Origin: Desulfurivibrionaceae bacterium
GTDB lineage: Bacteria; Desulfobacterota; Desulfobulbia; Desulfobulbales; UBA5123
Direction: 5' to 3'
Assembly: GCA_030145325.1 (NCBI GenBank)
Contig: JAQYVW010000003.1
Span: 1 to 64,000 of the forward strand
Length of the DNA: 64,000 nucleotides
Shown: piece by piece, positions 63,369-64,000 of the stretch
How positions within the stretch are numbered: the stretch's first letter is position 1
Layout: every line of letters begins with the position of its first letter
Notes under the pieces: model-generated
The model's input: only the letters and a program-made list of their open reading frames with translations
Told to the model about the DNA's origin: nothing
Databases searched by the model: none
Position numbers and translations under genes: made by a program

Positions 63369-64000
63369 TCAGCGATGGGAGCGGATAGGTAAACGAATGA
63401 TGAAGGTGGAGCCCTGCCCCTTTTTGCTTTCCACCGCGATCATGCCGTTATGGTTCTGGACGGTGCGTAGGGCGAAGGTGAGGCCAAGACCTGGGCCATG
63501 GGTCTTGGAGGTGAAGAAGGGATCGTAGATGCTCTTGATCTTTTCGTGGCTGATCCCGCAGCCGCTGTCGGTGATCCTGATTTCCAGGAAGTCGTTATTG
63601 CTGACCCTGGTTTTCACGGTCAGGTGTTGGGGTGGTTCGGTCATGGCTTCCATACCGTTTTCGATGATGTTGAAAAGGGCGCGGGAGAAGTTTTCTCGAT
63701 CCACGGCGATGGGGGGCGGATTTTCCATCAGGTCGAGGTTTATCATCACCTCATGGGTATGGATCTTCTCGGTAAACAGGGCAATGGTTTCTTTGATTAG
63801 TTGGTGCAGGTCAAGGGGTTGCTGGAAGGCCAAAGAGGCCCCCTTTAATTGGAGGAGTTCGGTGACCATTCGTTCCAGGGTGGCGACGTTTTGTAAGATG
63901 ATTTCCATGGCGGGGCGGTTGGGATCATCATCGGCCATATTCTTGACCACCCGCCGGGCAAAGCCGCCGATGGCCACCAAGGGATTGCGTACCTCGTGGG
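63369..64000 (-). CDS. C-terminal part of a sensor histidine kinase, cut by the window edge
   Basis: About 210 residues are visible. At the edge is the phosphoacceptor H box HEVRNPLVAIGGFARR, followed by the dimerisation helices and an ATPase domain with N box (NIIENGMEAM), G1 (DSGCGIS) and G2 (GPGLGLTFA). The C-terminus at 63369 ends in RLPIRSHR, with no receiver domain. The sensor part lies outside the window. Confidence 0.93.
   Translation of the reverse strand, partial: HEVRNPLVAIGGFARRVVKNMADDDPNRPAMEIILQNVATLERMVTELLQLKGASLAFQQPLDLHQLIKETIALFTEKIHTHEVMINLDLMENPPPIAVDRENFSRALFNIIENGMEAMTEPPQHLTVKTRVSNNDFLEIRITDSGCGISHEKIKSIYDPFFTSKTHGPGLGLTFALRTVQNHNGMIAVESKKGQGSTFIIRLPIRSHR

Overview
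The window looks like a chromosome segment of a Gram-negative, strictly anaerobic Desulfobacterota-type bacterium, probably Desulfobulbales-like; this is my inference and no marker gene was compared. It carries an LPS export gene (lptD), a siroheme/ferredoxin protein of the sulfite-reductase type, a multihaem c-type cytochrome beside exported rhodaneses, radical-SAM proteins and an apparent selenocysteine codon. Almost all of it is ordinary dense chromosome with short operons, strong Shine-Dalgarno sites and good intrinsic terminators.

Layout. 1-69: tail of an unknown gene. 241-3706 (minus): operon of an 11-haem cytochrome with an in-frame UGA and a SECIS-like hairpin, then two exported double-domain rhodaneses, the second of them without any mature cysteine. 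4309-8138 (minus): metallophosphatase, siroheme/4Fe-4S protein, and a sucrose-phosphate-synthase-type glycosyltransferase with its HAD phosphatase. 8471-14451 (minus): ilvD, lptD, DHH phosphoesterase, mltB. 14893-21280 (plus): radical SAM protein, RNase E/G with a long N-terminal tail, a TPR-parvulin-SPOR-repeat-SPOR envelope protein, and a YaiI-family protein. 21277-31249: hybrid histidine kinase, small unknowns, a TMTC-like membrane TPR protein, malic enzyme, small membrane proteins, YgiQ, cold-shock protein. 31460-37836 (minus): tetR-OMF-MFP-RND efflux operon. 38102-40128 (plus): PhoU-like regulator and PiT phosphate transporter. 40214-43382 (minus): hemC-bioA-ddl. 43669-43983: tRNA-Asn and tRNA-Pro.

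44000-55450 is an accessory, defence-type island beside the tRNAs. It holds a truncated PIN toxin, two identically bounded fragments of a REP-associated transposase, a Fic protein with an AbiEi-like N-terminus, two degenerate CRISPR-like repeats, a complete Wadjet jetABCD operon, and an intact REP-associated transposase with inverted ends and tandem repeats.

55472-60300 returns to housekeeping genes: AI-2E-type permease, ilvE, groES-groEL. At 60402 a tRNA-Met is followed by a 2.3-kb segment bounded by 81-bp direct repeats. It carries two unrecognised genes, AT-rich DNA and repeated TTGGGGGTAAC motifs, and looks like a minimal integrative element without an integrase. The window ends with a Pmp3-family peptide and the C-terminal part of a histidine kinase cut by the edge.

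The two strongest leads are the putative selenocysteine-containing multihaem cytochrome/rhodanese operon (241-3706) and the small tRNA-Met-associated element (60473-62858).
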